Under the pieces are notes generated by a model. That model searched no databases and had not been told where the DNA came from. It saw only the letters and a list, made by a program, of their open reading frames with translations. From Campanula takesimana (lineage: Eukaryota; Streptophyta; Magnoliopsida; Asterales; Campanulaceae), in NCBI GenBank assembly GCA_026119855.1, contig JAOWBW010001916.1, positions 98,670-162,669 on the forward strand: DNA of 64,000 nt, written 5' to 3'. This document shows positions 1 through 10,513 of the stretch, piece by piece (within the stretch, counting starts at the first letter, position 1; the number at the start of each line of letters is the position of its first letter). The translations under genes were made by a program, and so were the position numbers.

Positions 1-768
1 GTTTGAGCCCATTGCCAACTTAGTATAATCCTAGAGGGTCACACACAATAGAACGAATCTTTAAAAGGGACTATATTGGAATTTTGAAATTCTGGACATT
101 CTGAAGAGTGGGCGACCGCACAGTATTGACTGGGCGGCCGCACACTTAGGACAGTTTTGTACCAGTTTTGCTTCAGATAGTTGTGCGACCGCACAGAGGG
201 TTTTGGGCGGCCGCACAGTGCTGTCGGGTGGCAGATTCCTAATTTGATTAGGAAACGAATTTCGGACGGATTTTGACACAAGTTTCCTATTTGGAATAGG
301 TTATGCTTGTGTATAAAAGACCAAATTCGGCCAGCACTCAAGGCTAATGATTTTGTGAGTCTCAAAGAGTTTGAGAGAGGGTTTATTTTGTTCTAAGACA
401 TTCTTGGTTGAAGAACAAAATAATACACAAAATAAATTCCATATAGTTCTTTTGATTGTGAAAAAGTGTTTCACAATTTGGTCTAGCAACCAAGATCAAA
501 GAAGTTACTTTGATATTCGTTCGAAGTGTGGATACCGCTAGAGGGTGAAACTTATCATCTTCATAGTTCGTGATTCTTGCTTTGTTCATGATCAAGATTT
601 CAAGCCTCCATCGAATTCAAGGTTGCAAAATCAAAGGCATCAAGGGTTAGTATTCTAGTATTCATTATGTTGTATTTGACTTAATCATATGAATGGATCT
701 ATGGGCTTTGGGTTTCATTAAATTTTAAATGCTTAATTCCGCTGCGCATGTGACTACGAAACCCAACA
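1..768 (+). mobile_element. LTR of a Ty1/copia-type retrotransposon (5' edge outside window)
   Basis: The stretch has the layout of a plant LTR on the plus strand. A TATA box (tataaaag, 312-319) is followed by a U-rich R/U5 part, a conserved ttccgctgcgcatg block (737-750) and a terminus ending caaca at 768. No tRNA primer-binding site follows. Instead the sequence runs straight into a minus-strand ORF, so this is either the 3' LTR of an element lying to the left or a solo LTR. It contains four CG-rich blocks around 110-220 built on gcggccgc or gcgaccgc. The copia assignment rests on the end sequence and is an inference. Confidence 0.6.
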
Positions 769-1438
769 AAGTAATCATGTGTGCTCCTACATCACCACCT
801 TCCCCATCATCACCCTCATTCTCGCTATCAGTCGGACTCGAACAATCTTCATATCCCGAATCAGCATCAGAACTTACTGCAAGTATATGAGCTTCATAAT
901 CTGAATCATCATCATTTTCACGTTCCTCTATCTCATCCCCTTCCCCTTCCCCTTCCACTTCCGGTTCCACTTCCGCTTCCTCTTCCACATGTGTTTCAAA
1001 ACCACCAGCATCTCTCTCAGGGTAGTAATTTGGAGAACCCAAACCCGTATGAAAATTACCCATGTCGAAAGAGTTATCATTTTGTATCGGCTCCTCACGT
1101 GTTACAACCTCATCAGAACGCACATTATTATCAAAAAGTCCAAAATCCATGATAATATACAACTGCAAGCTACTCACCCCACCTAATTGAGTAGAAACAT
1201 CAAACATGACTTTCATACACATATCATCCTCGACTTCAAGCGGAATGTAATTTGCAAATCCATTGCCCATCATATGAGGATATCTACAAATAACTTTGAA
1301 CTTAATATCCCTTGGATCTACCCCAATTTTCTTATATAACTTCCTAATCAATTTTTTGTAAGTCCAACGAGTTTTTGCCCTAAGTGGAAATTTCAGGCCC
1401 CTGTTCAAGATTACTATCTCCAAACGGGTGTTCATCAT
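769..1438 (-). pseudogene. MULE-associated PB1-like N-terminal domain protein, truncated by LTR insertion
   Basis: The ORF starts at ATG 1438 and encodes a basic N-terminal domain with the motif KTRWTYKKLIRKLYKKIGV, then an acidic Asp/Glu/Ser-rich linker. This order is typical of the N-terminal PB1-like region of plant MuDR-type transposase proteins. After about 223 codons the reading frame enters LTR sequence at 768 and stops at 725, so the zinc-finger and DDE catalytic parts are missing. A plausible 5'-UTR intron lies upstream on the minus strand (donor near 1622, acceptor just before the ATG). The protein is unlikely to be an active transposase. The family call rests on the N-terminal pattern only. 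Confidence 0.55.
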
Positions 1439-1800
1439 CTCCTCCCCAGTAGCACAAGAAAATAAGTGGAAGTCCGCTCATATTTTTCCCTAAACAAATT
1501 AATTCGACAGTCAAAATCTTATTATTATTTTAATAGCAATGCATTTTATTAAAAAGCAACAAATATTTCTAGTTTACAATCACATTATACAAATCAAAAT
1601 ATATAAAAAATAATAAAATGTACCTTAAATGCTTGATTCACGAAATATTGGAGAAGAATGTTGAGTTTTGAAATTGAAATGGACAGAAATTGGCTATGAA
1701 AGATCGAGAAAATGGCCAGGAAAGAATGAGGAAGAAGAGGTGGACAGAAAATGGCTATGAAAAAATGAGAAAGAAGAGGTGTTGTTATAACATGATGAAG

Positions 1801-1992
1801 TCGGCATTGGCAATGCCGATTTTGTCAAAAACCCTAGTTGAAGTCGGCGTTGCCAATGCCGACTTCACTTGACACTAAAAACAATGCAACCGTTAGTGAT
1901 TAACACTAACCCTAATCACAGAAATTTGCCTAAGCTAAATTCGGCATTGGTAATGCCGACTTCATGCCAAAAACGGCATTGCCAATGCCGAC
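1801..1992. repeat. Cluster of four near-perfect short palindromes
   Basis: Four copies of a 18-21 bp palindrome lie at 1801-1819 (tcggcattggcaatgccga, arms perfect around one base), 1843-1863 (one mismatch), 1941-1960 (three-base centre) and 1975-1992. All share the arm ggcatt/aatgcc. They sit just upstream of the MULE-type ORF, in DNA that is otherwise AT-rich, and may belong to the end of that element. Function unknown. Confidence 0.7.
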
Positions 1993-2199
1993 TTCCCAAG
2001 AAGTGGTCATTTTGGTACATAAAATTTCCATAGTGTCATTTGGGTACATACTAATTCCACACGGAATTATTTGAAAAAAAAATCTCTTTCCACGGGTATT
2101 TTTTTGTTTTGTTTTTGTTTTTATATTTTTTTTGGTGTTTTTTCGGTTTGCCAAAAGTAATAGTTACTATAACTAAATGTAACAAACGTATTACTTATA

Positions 2200-2463
2200 C
2201 TCCCTCCGTCCCTCTTTAATCTACAAAGTTTGCCGTAAATGCTACTCTAGCTAGGAAAATGTACCTGACTTTTATTGGCCCTGAGCCAATATTTCTTCGT
2301 ATCTAATGATTATATATGTTTATCAAAAAAAAAAAAAACTTTTAAAATAATGTGACTCACTTGTCTCTCTCCCACTCAACTATCTACACTCACAACTTTT
2401 TAATTTTTTACTTAAATAATGTGCCCAACACAAAATTTGTAAGTTAAAGAGGGACGGAGGGAG
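2200..2463. mobile_element. Stowaway MITE (264 bp)
   Basis: The left end is ctccctccgtccctctttaa and the right end is its inverted partner aagagggacggagggag. TA lies directly outside each end, the hallmark of Tc1/mariner Stowaway insertion. There is no coding capacity. It is the same family as the copy at 14133-14384, with tctttaatctacaaa next to the left end. Confidence 0.9.
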
Positions 2464-2837
2464 TATGTAACAGTTTGTATACAGAAAAGTAACAGTTTTT
2501 TTTTTTTTTTTATATTTCCATCATTTGCCAAAAGTAATACTTATTATAACTAAAATGCAACGAACGTGTTACTTATATGTAATAATGTTTATACATAATT
2601 GTAACGCATATGTATAGAAAAGTAATAATTCAACCCTTTACACTTTAGAACTAAAAACACTTGTATTAGTAACATTATAAAAATAAGAAAGTAACAATAT
2701 TTATAAATGAATGTTACATTTTACTTTTTTACTTGTATAATAACATTGTAAATGAGTGTCCAAATTTCATTTTAAGGGACATCTGAAAATGTTAACTTTT
2801 TGTACACTTTGGTGGCAAAGATTCATATATAATCTTG

Positions 2838-4084
2838 GAGTAAACGACCAAAATGACCCGCGTACTATATGAATTCAACCAAAATGACCCGCGTACTATC
2901 TAAACTACCAAATCAACCTGCGTACTATTAATAAATGAACCAAATCAACCTAAATCGTTAGTAAATGTTAGTGAGCATTAACGAGAGTTAGTAATTTGAC
3001 GGATATGTCAATTAAATTTTTCAAATTGCCCCATAACTTAACAAATTCAACTTATTTAGCTAAGTACCATTATGTTTTAATTGCTTCTTCTACACCAACA
3101 ACCACCTTCTCCCACCACCGTCTCACACCACTACCCCGCCACCATCTCACACCACCACCGTTACCACCATGTCCTGCCATCTCACCATCACCATCACCAG
3201 CCATTGCCTTCACCACTTTTACCACTTTTACCACTTTTAAACTTCAACAAAGCATTCATTCAAAATTCACACCCATGAAATTCAAATCAGAACCAAGTAA
3301 CTCAAAATCAAACTTTAAACATATCTTCATAGAAGACGATTTTTTTTTATTGTGGAAACAATTAGATCTGGAAACAAGACAATTTCTGAATCAGATCTGG
3401 AAACAAGACCATTTCTGAATCTCTGCAGATGGCTCCGACCGCCACCTCAATTTTTTGTTGTTTCAGCACCGTCATACAACGAGCCCGCGCTTCAAGTCAC
3501 TCATCGTCCTCCGACCGCCGGGAATTCGAGAAAGAACATAGACAGCCGGGAATTTGGATCTGGAGGACCTGAGTTGAGGAGATTAAAGATCAGATTCAAG
3601 TAAGGGGATGGGAGAGGGTGGAAAAGACTGCATAAAGCAAGGGAAGAGTGGGGAAAGGAGGAGGGGGAGGCGGCCACCATGGACGGCGTTTATGGTGGAA
3701 GGGGAGGGGGAAAGGATGAAGAGCGTACGAACCAGGCAGTATGAACGCAGAGAAAAAAAACGCAGAGAAAAAATAGAGAGGCGATGGGTAGAACGATTTA
3801 GGATTAGATTTTTTCATTTTTCATTTTAAACCCTAGGGTTTATTTGTAAATTATTTTCTTGGCATATTTGCCCCTTTATATTATGATTAATGCATATAGA
3901 TTTTTTTTTTTTTTTTTTTTTGTAATATCCGTTAAATTTCTAACATTTGTTAAAACCCATTGATGCATACTAACGATTTAGGTTGATTTATGTATAGTAC
4001 GCAGGTTGATCTGGTAGTTTAGATAGTACGCAGGTCAAATTGGTTGAATTCATATAGTACGCGGGTCATTTTGGTCGTTTACTC
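2838..4084. mobile_element. Non-autonomous Mutator-like element (1247 bp) with 10-bp TSD
   Basis: Long terminal inverted repeats of about 120 bp begin gagtaaacgaccaaaatgac and are flanked by the direct repeat tataatcttg at 2828-2837 and 4085-4094. TSDs of 9-10 bp with long TIRs are typical of Mutator-like elements. Each TIR contains three tandem subrepeats ending gcgtactat. The interior holds a His/Pro-coding low-complexity stretch (3090-3240), a 30-bp-scale direct repeat (3355-3420) and a G-rich segment (3600-3830). I recognise no transposase. The interior could be captured host DNA but I cannot name a source. Confidence 0.8.
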
Positions 4085-4458
4085 TATAATCTTGTAATCT
4101 CCTTTCCAAACATTTAGTTTTGCACGTATAAAGAGACTCGTGAAAAAAAATTGAAAAAAAAAACATTTAGGGACAAATTTATGCTAGAAAAAGACACTCA
4201 TTTTGGGACAAAGATTTCTTGAAAATGGACACTCATTTAGGGACAGAGGGAGTATATCCATATGATTTCAAATAATAAGTTACAATGAGTATTTATCATG
4301 GTACATGTAAAAGTATTACATTATCTATAAAAATTTGTTACAATTTCATCTACTAAAGTGTTACATTTACTTGTACAAATAATTAATTCATGTATATAAT
4401 TTGTTATTTTTCAAATGTTACTTTCTTTCAAAAAAAAAAAAAAAAAAAAAAACCACTA

Positions 4459-4726
4459 CTCCCTCCGCCAAGTAAGTTGAAACATTTTGCCATTTAGGGC
4501 ATTTCACTTAAGTTGCAACAATCTAAAAATTGAAGTTTTTTATTACTTTTATAATCCTCCACTCATACTCTCTCTTCCTCCCAACCACTCATTATTTTCC
4601 ACTCATTCTCTTTCCTTCCCCACTAATCTTCTCTCTTCCCCACTACCTTTCATTCTTAATATAATATTATATCTTTAATTTCTCAACTTCAAAATGAATG
4701 TTTCAACTTACTTGGAACGGATGGAG
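4459..4726. mobile_element. Stowaway-like MITE (268 bp)
   Basis: The left end ctccctccgccaagtaagtt pairs with the right end aacttacttggaacggatgg as an inverted repeat. TA is present at both borders. Confidence 0.85.
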
Positions 4727-4822
4727 TATTACATTTCAGTATAACGATAATTGCATTTAGTTATTGTTAGTGTTACACGTATTTATAGTTAGTATTACAG
4801 TTGAAAGATGAGTAAAGTGAGG

Positions 4823-4856
<34 letters not shown>

Positions 4857-5061
4857 CTGGTGTAACATTTACTTATAAAAATGTTACTTTATAAGTAACA
4901 CATTTGTTACATTTAGTTATACTAAACAATGTTACAGTTGAAAGATAAGTAAAATGAGCTATTTTTTGGCAAACGAAAAAAACCACCAAAAAAATAATAT
5001 AAAAACTAAAAAAACGATTATTTTTTTCTGGAATTTTTTTTTTTGGGCCATGGGTCGCTGC

Positions 5062-5400
5062 CACGTGGCGGATTTTGAATGGAGCATGGGTTGGGATCAT
5101 ATGCTTCACGGAGAATGTTGTACACGAGTCATGAGTCGACTATGTCTCTTCTATGAGACGAATCTAGGTGTTCTCACAAGAGACCACCTCAAAGAAAAAA
5201 TATTTAACAGAAACCCTTTAATGAAAAAAAAAAATCATGCTCCGTACCAGCAAAGGGCTCACGTTGAAAATCATCCAAGTAACTGCAAAATGCAAATTAT
5301 ACATGTATACAGTACTTCACGAGGGAAACAAAATTCCTGCAAGGCACATGAGATAAGCATGTTAACCCCTTCAATTCTTTCCTCTCCTCTTGTATATATA
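5062..5400 (+). promoter_or_regulatory. Putative promoter of the DRB4-like gene (G-box and TATA box)
   Basis: A G-box core cacgtg (5062-5067, within ccacgtggc) and a TATA-like tatatata (5393-5400) lie upstream of the ATG at 5469, giving a short 5' UTR. Motif-based inference only. Confidence 0.4.
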
Positions 5401-5468
5401 CATCATCACCATGGATACATTCGGAGTACGATCAATTGAGAAAGAGAGATTTCTTGAGGTGAAAGAAA

Positions 5469-8400
5469 ATGTACAATTCATCTGAACTAGTAGAAGAGGA
5501 ATTCTCCCACAAGTTGGAGCTAGTAGAATCCTGCCACCAGAAACAGTGGGGATTGCCCAATTACAACAATTCTGGTAAGTTTTCTCACTGATTCACGAAA
5601 CCCCTTTTGTTTTTGTTAATTCAATTTGATGAATTCCACCCATTTTGTAGATGTGTTTTGTGTATGATGCTGGATATAATATTCATGAATACCCTTTTTT
5701 GTTAATCCGGTTTGATGAACTTATGATTCAGACCGAACCCAATTTGGTTTCGGTTTTGATTACTTGTTTTAACACATAGTAACAGACAAGTGATCAATTT
5801 TTACAAACACCCTTTTGTTGATTTAATGTGCGAAATTCCCGTATAGAAACCATTTTCTAGGGGAAACTAATTTGTTTACTCAGATTTTGATTCCAGTCTT
5901 GAAAATGTTTGCAGTTTGCGAATGTGCCTTTTGCATGTCTTTTCTATAATGAATTTGGATTGTCAGGTTTCATAATAAATACTCCCTCCGTCCCAAATAT
6001 TGCTTTCAGTAAGAAGGTTGTGTTATAAGCACATAATGATAGACTAAAATACAATGAAACTTGCATCCTTCCAAATGCGTGAATGATGCCTAAAGGACAC
6101 CGTTGGTTAACTTTTCCTCTCAGATCGTGCATTATATTATTATCTTAGAGGAAACGGGGAACTAAAACTGATGCATATGAAATTGGGCGAACATTCTATG
6201 TTATTTTCTCAGGGGAATTGTTCCTTATATATATGATCAGGGCATTTGTTAGGATAAACTAGTTGAGATACAGTTCAAGATCTTATAGCTTATGTGACTC
6301 TGACAGAGGCGTAGCTGCTTTACTTTTGGAGTGAAAATAGTACCACGGTGTGTGATAGCAAAAAGCTCTTAAAATTGACTACTCCTCCGTCCCAAAATGA
6401 ATGACCTTTTCCGATTTAAGGGACACTGTGAAAAGGGGACTTTTAATAGTAAAAAATCATAAATATCCTTGCTATCTAGTTTTGTAAGTATAAAATTAAA
6501 ATTGAAAAAAATAATTTGGTAAAAAATCAATTAGTATGTAGTAGTAACACATTTTGAATCGAATAGGTCATCCATTTTGGGACAATGAAGTTCATTCATT
6601 TTGGGACAGAGGTAGTACATCTTATCACAGCATAGATCTAAATGCTTCTGACTTATTGTAGGACAAGATTCCATGGCAGGAGAACTGAATGTTGAGCAAA
6701 CACATGAGATTGCAAAGGCTAAATCGAGCACCTCAGCTGCTACTGTCGGTAAGGCGTTTGACTCTCTTGAATATTTTCCATTATTTTGGCTTCCTTTTTA
6801 CTGCTTTTATACAATACTCAAAGACTAGTTCTCATGTCCTTGGTAGTTGGAAATGTTATACAAATGATACCCACAAGAATAGCTTGTAGCTTTTGAACAT
6901 ATACTCCCTCCGTCCCAAAATGGTCTTCACATTTCACTATTCAATTTTTTTAAGGATATGAACACTAGCTTCACTAGCCATTTTGTGTTTATGCACATTT
7001 ACACCTAAATTGTTGAAATGGGAAGAACTTCGGGGGACAATGAAAAATGGCAAATGAGAAGATTATCACGTGACAGAGGGAGTATATCTTTGAAACTCTT
7101 ACATGATATCACATTTTTCACATGTTGCATAGTTTGTTCAAATGCAAGTACAAAATCTAAAGCTCAAGGACCAACAAGTGAAAAGACGCGTCAGATTTCT
7201 GACATTCAGTCCAACGTTGTGAATCTCAAGGATGGTAAGAAAGGTAATGGTAACTGACTGATCTCTCTCTCTCTCTCTCTCCTCTTGCTTCTCTCCAGAA
7301 GACTTTTATCAGTTGTTTTTTTCATTACAGATGTTCAGCATCAGTACAAGATGAAGTTGCAGATTTACGCTGAGAGAAATCGCCTTGGGTTACCCTCCTA
7401 CACTAATACAACAGAGGGCCCACCTCATGCTCTTCGCTTCAAGTCTACAGTTGCTATTAATGGACATTTATTTGATAGTCCAGGGTTCTATAAAACTTTG
7501 AAGGAAGCAGAACACGCTGCTGCCCAAGTTGCCTTGTTCTCATTCTCACTAGATGACTTCCAACAGGTTGACTTCTTTGACCTTCTCATCATTTGACATA
7601 GTTTCACTGAAATATCAAAGAGCTAATGGGGGTCATTCGACCCTCATGATTTTGGATTTATGTCATTTTTACTACCTTCAAGTTTAAGAAAGTGACATTT
7701 TTGTCACTAAATGTTAATTTTGTCCCCCTTTAGTTTAGGAAAAAATTTACCTCTATATATAATTTTTACCCCTTTCCATTAAAATCCTGGCTTGGCCGCT
7801 GCAGGACGACAACCCGTTTTACAAGAATCTCTTACAAGAATTGGCTCAAAATGAAGGCTTTATATTGCCAGCGTATAAAACAATAAAATCTGGTGAATCT
7901 CATAAGCCAACATTCTTTTCCACGGTGGAAATAGAAGGAGAGAAATTCCATGGGAAAGTAGCGAAATCCAAGAAGCAAGCAGAGGCCAACGCTGCGAAAG
8001 CTGCCTACATTGCTTTAACGAAGCGTAAGTTTGTTATAATACTCTCCCCGTCCCGAATAACTATCTTGTTTCTAAATTAGAAAATAGTCGTAGTGCAATC
8101 TTACCATTGTACAAGTATTGTGCACAAGTAAACCACATTCCCTTAAAACGTTTAACAAGTCAAATGTGGGAGTATCAAATTTCATTTAGCTCCTTTCTCT
8201 TGCTTTGTTGAGATATATGTTTCCTTCTCATTCAGGTATGTCAAGTCGGGTTGGTGATTTTACTTTTCCTGTCTCTTCCGAAGAAGATGAATCTATCAAA
8301 ACCGACCCCTCCTCAATGCCACTCATTGCTTGTCAATTGGTTTCAACTCCAACTAAAGAATCCGAGGAGAAAGCTAAAAACTTCAAACGTAAATATATTT

Positions 8401-8781
8401 CTTGATACTTTTACATCCCTCAAGAATTCATTACGAACATTTATCTTCTTTTTTTCGCGTAATTTCCTTAATATTTATACTCAAAAACAATTTCACATAT
8501 TGATAGATGAACATCAAGGAGTTGATTCCACTGAAGATCGGTCATTCAATCCAAATCTCATGTCTCACGAGTTTACACCTCCCGACCTCTCTGCCCTCTC
8601 CATCACAGATTGCTCTAGTTTAAAGAACGAAGGGATCAACAGTTACTTGCTCTGCAACAAAGTTAGAGTCTACACAAAGTTTCCAGATATGAAATTTCCC
8701 AAGGGGACGGTAGTACTACCCATCAGAGATGGCAAATGGGTCCCGGTGAGCCTGGAATTCCCTAATGAAATAAATGCTTAG
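5469..8781 (+). CDS. Double-stranded RNA-binding protein, DRB4-like (7 exons, 392 aa)
   Basis: The exons are 5469-5574, 6662-6748, 7133-7234, 7331-7566, 7805-8024, 8236-8388 and 8507-8781. All introns are GT-AG and phases join to one frame. The protein has two dsRNA-binding motifs. dsRBD1 is at about residues 104-171, from YKMKLQIYAERNRLGLPSY to EAEHAAAQVALFS, in exon 4. dsRBD2 is at about residues 183-250, from YKNLLQELAQNEG to KKQAEANAAKAAYIAL, in exon 5. The EGPPHA signature and AEHAAA helix resemble DRB4, which partners Dicer-like 4 in 21-nt siRNA and ta-siRNA production in the nucleus. DRB1/2 are less likely. A 98-residue low-complexity N-terminal extension, spread over three small exons, precedes dsRBD1. 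The C-terminal 140 residues are not recognisable. Two donors 9 nt apart end exon 3 (7235 and 7244), both in frame. Introns carry MITEs. Confidence 0.82.
5982..6012. mobile_element. Stowaway left end, truncated or degenerate
   Basis: A TA dinucleotide followed by ctccctccgtcccaaatatt marks a Stowaway-type end in intron 1 of the DRB4-like gene. No matching right end was found before 6380. Confidence 0.4.
6382..6615. mobile_element. Stowaway MITE (234 bp) in DRB4-like intron 1
   Basis: The left end ctcctccgtcccaaaatgaa pairs with the right end ttcattttgggacagaggta, with TA on both sides. It ends about 45 bp before the exon 2 splice acceptor. Confidence 0.8.
6904..7082. mobile_element. Stowaway MITE, 179-bp family, in DRB4-like intron 2
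   Basis: TIRs are ctccctccgtcccaaaatgg and gacagagggag with flanking TA. The internal ttcactagccat and gggaagaactt blocks are shared with the copies at 29128-29306 (opposite orientation), 35625-35803 and 40589-40748. Confidence 0.9.
8042..8172. mobile_element. Degenerate short Stowaway-like element in DRB4-like intron 5
   Basis: The start ctctccccgtcccgaataac and the end aaatgtgggag are weakly inverted and TA-flanked. Length is about 131 bp and the TIRs are poor. Confidence 0.45.
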
Positions 8782-9286
8782 TCTAGTACAGATGCTTTAT
8801 GCGGTTCTCCGTTATTACCTTGACTCGCTTTTATTATGCTTCTCTTAAAACTATATCTTAGGCTTTAGTATGGATGTATGGATGATATGATTGGATTTTT
8901 GCTGAATGGAAGTATCATACTTATATTTTCTTTAAATGATTTCTTAGTTTTTTTCAATTTTTATTTCATTATTTTACCATTTCTCTACTTTCTCATTGTG
9001 TTCTCACCTCTTCATTGATGAGTCATGTTCGCCGACCCCAAATCTTTTTGGGGCTAAGGCTTTGTTGTAGTAATTTGATCACTAACTATACATGCCTTGG
9101 ATGATTTAGAACGGGAAATTGAACTTTTTTTTTTTTGAGTTAACACGAAAGATAGAAATTCAACTGAATTTCCATTATTAAATTTATTTGAGAGAAGCCT
9201 CAAATTCTATAAATACAATTATTCATCTGCCTTGACTAGGCAATTACATGTATATAAAGTTGATCTGTTCTAGTTTATACATGCCA
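8782..9286. other. Intergenic gap between convergent genes
   Basis: These 505 bp hold the 3' ends of the DRB4-like (+) and RTM2-like (-) genes. The sequence is AT-rich with a T run at 9126-9137. No repeat or gene is recognised. Confidence 0.7.
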
Positions 9287-10513
9287 TTACAACTCTGCAA
9301 TTTCTTCCGTTTTCCCCGACTTAAAATAATTTGTGACATACATCCCCACTACAAGAGCCATTAAAACAACCACAACGGCGCTCACCATTTTCCTCTGTTT
9401 CTTCAGCTTCGTTGTCAGTCCGCCAACAGATTGCATGTATTTATCTAAACTCCTTTTGCCACCATACTTTTTCATCCCACTATCTACATAATCACTAGCT
9501 TGTTTATCGCTCGTGTTTCCATCTCCACGTGTAATGTCGCTTTTCTCCCCTCCCACACCACTAGAACTCTCACCCTTCTCCTTCTTCGCATCAACTAAAT
9601 CAGGGGCATTTTCGGAATCCTTAGATTTCAACTTCTGGTCATTTTCTTCGCCTATTGCCTTATTGGGAACTTCTTTTTTCGAGCTTATTTCTTGCTTAGC
9701 TCCCTCATTAATCTGTTCAAGTGGTTTTGTACTTTTAGCAGATAGCGGTTGATCTTTCATTTCAGGTTGTGGTTCTTCCAGGGGCTTTTGAGGCATTGCA
9801 GGTTCGACTGGTGGCTTTAACACTATTGGCTGATTCACTGCCGGAGTTATTAATTTGGGCTGTCGAATTAAAAGAACTCCGCCCTCAAATTTAGCTGATA
9901 TTTTGTTTGTCTCCACATTTGTTGAAACAGGAAATTCCTTTCGAAAGTGGCTCAATTTGTTTTGCTGCTCAAGTTTGCGTTCTCCACTGATAATCAGGTT
10001 CCTTGTTCTTGTCAGCTGAACTCTCAGTTGTTCTTTTTTGAAACCTGTACATCGTAAGAGTTATTAGAGAAACCGTCACACACACGCGCGCGCGAACACA
10101 CACAAAACAAAGACCCCCGGTACACACACACACACACATATGTACATGTGTATGTATATGCAGTGGTGAAGCCAGAAATATAGTGAAAGAGGGCCGAAAT
10201 TATGATGTAGTGTTAAATTTTCTAAATTTAAGGGGGTCAAAATTCGAAAACTAATATTTTTAATGGTAAAAATGATATTTTTTTCTAAATTTAAAAGGGG
10301 TAAAATTGACACAACTCCAAAATCAAGGGGGTCGGATGATCCCCATGACCAAAGGGTGGCTTCACCGCTGTGTATATGTATATGTAAATGTACTATGGAA
10401 AATGGAAGAAAGAACGAACCGGGAAGATAGATGCGGATAGTATCACAATCTTCCTCGTGAACGGTTTCAACGGATGGTTGAAATTCTTGAACAGTTGGTG
10501 GTATCGACTCCAT
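9287..10513 (-). CDS. RTM2-like protein: alpha-crystallin/HSP20 domain plus C-terminal membrane anchor (2 exons, 283 aa)
   Basis: Exon 1 is 10513-10420 and exon 2 is 10044-9287 on the minus strand, with a GT-AG intron in phase 1. Residues 1-96 form an HSP20-like fold. Recognisable parts are the strand IRIYLPGFKKEQLRVQL, then LIISGER, FRKEFPVS and the FEGGVLLIRQPK end. A Pro/Lys/Glu-rich, probably disordered linker follows. A hydrophobic segment at about residues 251-272 (MVSAVVVVLMALVVGMYVTN) ends the protein and is a likely tail anchor. This architecture matches plant RESTRICTED TEV MOVEMENT 2 and its inactive homologues. RTM2 in Arabidopsis limits long-distance movement of potyviruses and is phloem-associated. 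Antiviral activity of this copy is not shown by sequence, since most homologues have unknown function. Confidence 0.8.
10161..10370. mobile_element. Probable hAT-type MITE (210 bp) in RTM2-like intron
   Basis: The ends cagtggtgaagccagaaata and the inverse of ggtggcttcaccgctg give a 14-bp TIR with one mismatch. They are flanked by tgtatatg on each side (10153-10160, 10371-10378), an 8-bp duplication as in hAT elements. The flank is a TATG simple repeat, so the duplication could be fortuitous. Confidence 0.6.

Larger units (their letters stand above)
2085..5045. repeat. Candidate larger inverted-repeat element with GTAAC-rich subterminal repeats
   Basis: The left part (about 2085-2175) has ttttcggtttgccaaaagta and the right part (about 4955-5045) has ttttttggcaaacgaaaaaa, which are imperfect inverted copies. 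Both flanks carry many gtaac/gttac motifs, including a diverged repeat at 2150-2197 and 2526-2573. The MULE at 2838-4084 and two MITEs are nested inside. I could not find a target duplication, so the ends are uncertain and the low-complexity sequence may exaggerate the match. Confidence 0.3.

Noticed and set aside
2200..2463. Reading the ctccctccgt repeats as promoter elements or gene-family motifs
   Set aside because: Paired inverted ends with TA duplications show they are Stowaway MITEs.
4954..5439. 161-codon plus-strand ORF upstream of the DRB4-like gene
   Set aside because: It is low in complexity, translates homopolymer tracts, has no recognisable domain and overlaps the promoter of the next gene.
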